This document shows, piece after piece, positions 4,537 to 5,610 of a stretch of DNA of 5,610 nt. The notes under the pieces are model-generated. The model was not told the origin of the DNA. It did no database searches and saw nothing but the letters and a program-made list of their open reading frames with translations. The position numbers were made by a program, and so were the translations under genes. The number at the start of each line of letters is the position of its first letter. Position 1 is the first letter of the stretch. Source of the stretch: Pseudomonadota bacterium (GTDB lineage Bacteria > Pseudomonadota > Gammaproteobacteria > Acidiferrobacterales > UBA6901); assembly GCA_021783175.1 (NCBI GenBank), contig JAJXUF010000190.1, positions 1-5,610 on the forward strand, in the 5' to 3' direction.

Positions 4537-5610
4537 ATGAGGCTCAGCAGAACCGTTCTGGCCGTAACTTTGATGATTTCGGGATTGGCGGCAGGCCGGG
4601 GCTGGGCAGATCAGCCGGTAAAGGCGGTGCCGCCAGCTGCCCGAATGGCCCTGAACCAGGGGTTGGCCGCCGCTGAGGCGCATCAATATGATATTGCGCT
4701 CCAGGATTTTAAAAATGCCTTTAATGCCGACCAGGCCGACCCGGAAATCTGGTTCAACCTGGGGCTGGCGTCCTCGAAACTGCCGGGGCGCGAGCTGGAC
4801 GCCATCACCTATTTCGAGGCTTATCTCCGGAAAGTGTCCGATGCCCCCAACAGACCCGCGATTTTGGACACCATCAATCAATTGGAAGCGGTGGTGCAGG
4901 GCAAGCTGGTCGTGATCATCGGCGAGATGGATAAAATGTTGCCCCAGCTGATTAACAAACAAGATTATGGTTATTCCTGCACAGAGCAAAGCTATGTCCG
5001 CAAGATCGCCATCTACTATGCCGAGGTTGGCCTGTGGCAGAAGGCCAAAGACCTGTATCAGTCCTCAATCAATTATGACACTCAACCGAATGTATCCTGC
5101 AATGGTCCAATTGACTCTTACGGCACAGACCAGGGCCAATTTGCCGAAGCCCTGGCCGACAGCGGCGATGTCGAGGGCGCGGCGCGGCATATGAGAGATT
5201 ACGTCAGCTACCTGGCAACCCAGAACGGCGACCAGACCTTCACGGAAGCCGAAGCCGGCTTTGCTCTGATGCGGAGTTACGGCGATTGGGGCGCGTTGCC
5301 GGAAGCCAAGACGGAATTCGCGGCGCTGGAAAAAGCCCTGACGCTGCCGTCCAAAACGGATTATCCCGGCATGGGCTTGACCAGTCTTGGCCATTGGACC
5401 AACGCTGTATGCTTGGCTTGGCACGCGGGTGATGCGGCCACGGCCCGTGATATGCTGCAATGGGAGGCCAGATTGAACGGCTCCGATGCCACATCTGGTC
5501 CGAGAATAGGTTTTCGTGATCAAGTGTACATTTTGGTGCAGATTGCCGAACTTCAACAGATGATCGGCGATCATGCAGAGGCCCTGGCGACGATCAACAT
5601 GCTGCCGCTT
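4537..5610 (+). CDS. Exported TPR-repeat protein, partial (C-terminus beyond window)
   Basis: The frame opens at ATG 4537 and is still open at the right edge, giving 358 residues. AAGGA (4522-4526) overlaps the previous gene's TAA and lies ten bases from the ATG, so the two genes are probably translationally linked. Residues 1-24 form a Sec signal (RTVLAVTLMISGLAAG core, cleavage near GWA). A TPR-like unit spans about 36-100 (YDIALQDFKNAFNADQADPE, then WFNLGLA). More helical hairpins follow near 155-178, 200-222, 238-265, 286-308 and 330-354, with the small-Gly/Ala patterns of TPR or SEL1-like solenoids. Cys148 and Cys188 could form a disulfide. The fold should be a periplasmic alpha-solenoid that binds protein partners. 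I see no enzyme motif. It could belong to a larger envelope assembly whose other genes lie to the right. Confidence 0.82.
   Translation, partial: MRLSRTVLAVTLMISGLAAGRGWADQPVKAVPPAARMALNQGLAAAEAHQYDIALQDFKNAFNADQADPEIWFNLGLASSKLPGRELDAITYFEAYLRKVSDAPNRPAILDTINQLEAVVQGKLVVIIGEMDKMLPQLINKQDYGYSCTEQSYVRKIAIYYAEVGLWQKAKDLYQSSINYDTQPNVSCNGPIDSYGTDQGQFAEALADSGDVEGAARHMRDYVSYLATQNGDQTFTEAEAGFALMRSYGDWGALPEAKTEFAALEKALTLPSKTDYPGMGLTSLGHWTNAVCLAWHAGDAATARDMLQWEARLNGSDATSGPRIGFRDQVYILVQIAELQQMIGDHAEALATINMLPL

Noticed and set aside
3993..4538. A 181-residue minus-strand frame opposite the first TPR gene
   Set aside because: Long opposite frames are expected in GC-rich coding DNA. The plus-strand frame has a signal peptide, TPR pattern and operon partner, and this one has none of these.

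Overview
The window looks like an accessory or fast-evolving envelope locus from a GC-rich Gram-negative bacterium. It encodes Sec-type signal peptides with AxA-like cleavage sites, two lipoprotein signal peptides with lipobox cysteines, and codons that mostly end in G or C. A proteobacterium is the natural guess. I cannot support a narrower taxon, and I see no rRNA, tRNA, CRISPR array, transposase or integrase.

Layout. (1) Positions 1-353, minus strand: the N-terminal part of an unrecognised small membrane protein with a CxxC motif, two probable membrane helices and an internal Tat-like RRRF motif. It is cut by the window edge. (2) Positions 354-598: a divergent intergenic region without a gene but with five short dyads, the most striking being the alternating GGGTG/CACCC/GGGTG array at 445-466. 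(3) Positions 599-3076, plus strand: a close-packed run of small exported proteins. Three of them (599-1030, 1730-2107, 2542-2967) are divergent members of one family that I do not recognise. They share a signal peptide, a strand ending in Cys, a [IV]DL strand, a DR(T/S)T(G) motif, a second Cys near the C-terminus and a terminal Phe. Two lipoproteins are interleaved: one with a duplicated FG-helix domain (1050-1652) and one tiny and very cysteine-rich (2188-2517). A 32-codon remnant that stops right after the first conserved Cys (2978-3076) looks like a fourth, truncated family member. (4) Positions 3077-3230: a 154-base gap. (5) Positions 3231-5610: two adjacent exported proteins with TPR-type helical repeats, the second running off the right edge.

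How the genes may work together is inference. The 599-3076 block is probably one transcription unit, with gaps of 10-80 bases on the same strand. Its products should all sit in the periplasm, in the outer membrane or outside the cell, with family members alternating with lipoproteins. The TPR pair (13-base gap) is probably a second operon that builds a periplasmic protein-protein scaffold. Nothing in the sequence assigns a biochemical activity to either set. The most promising undescribed element is the three-plus-one tandem family of small secreted two-cysteine proteins with its partner lipoproteins.
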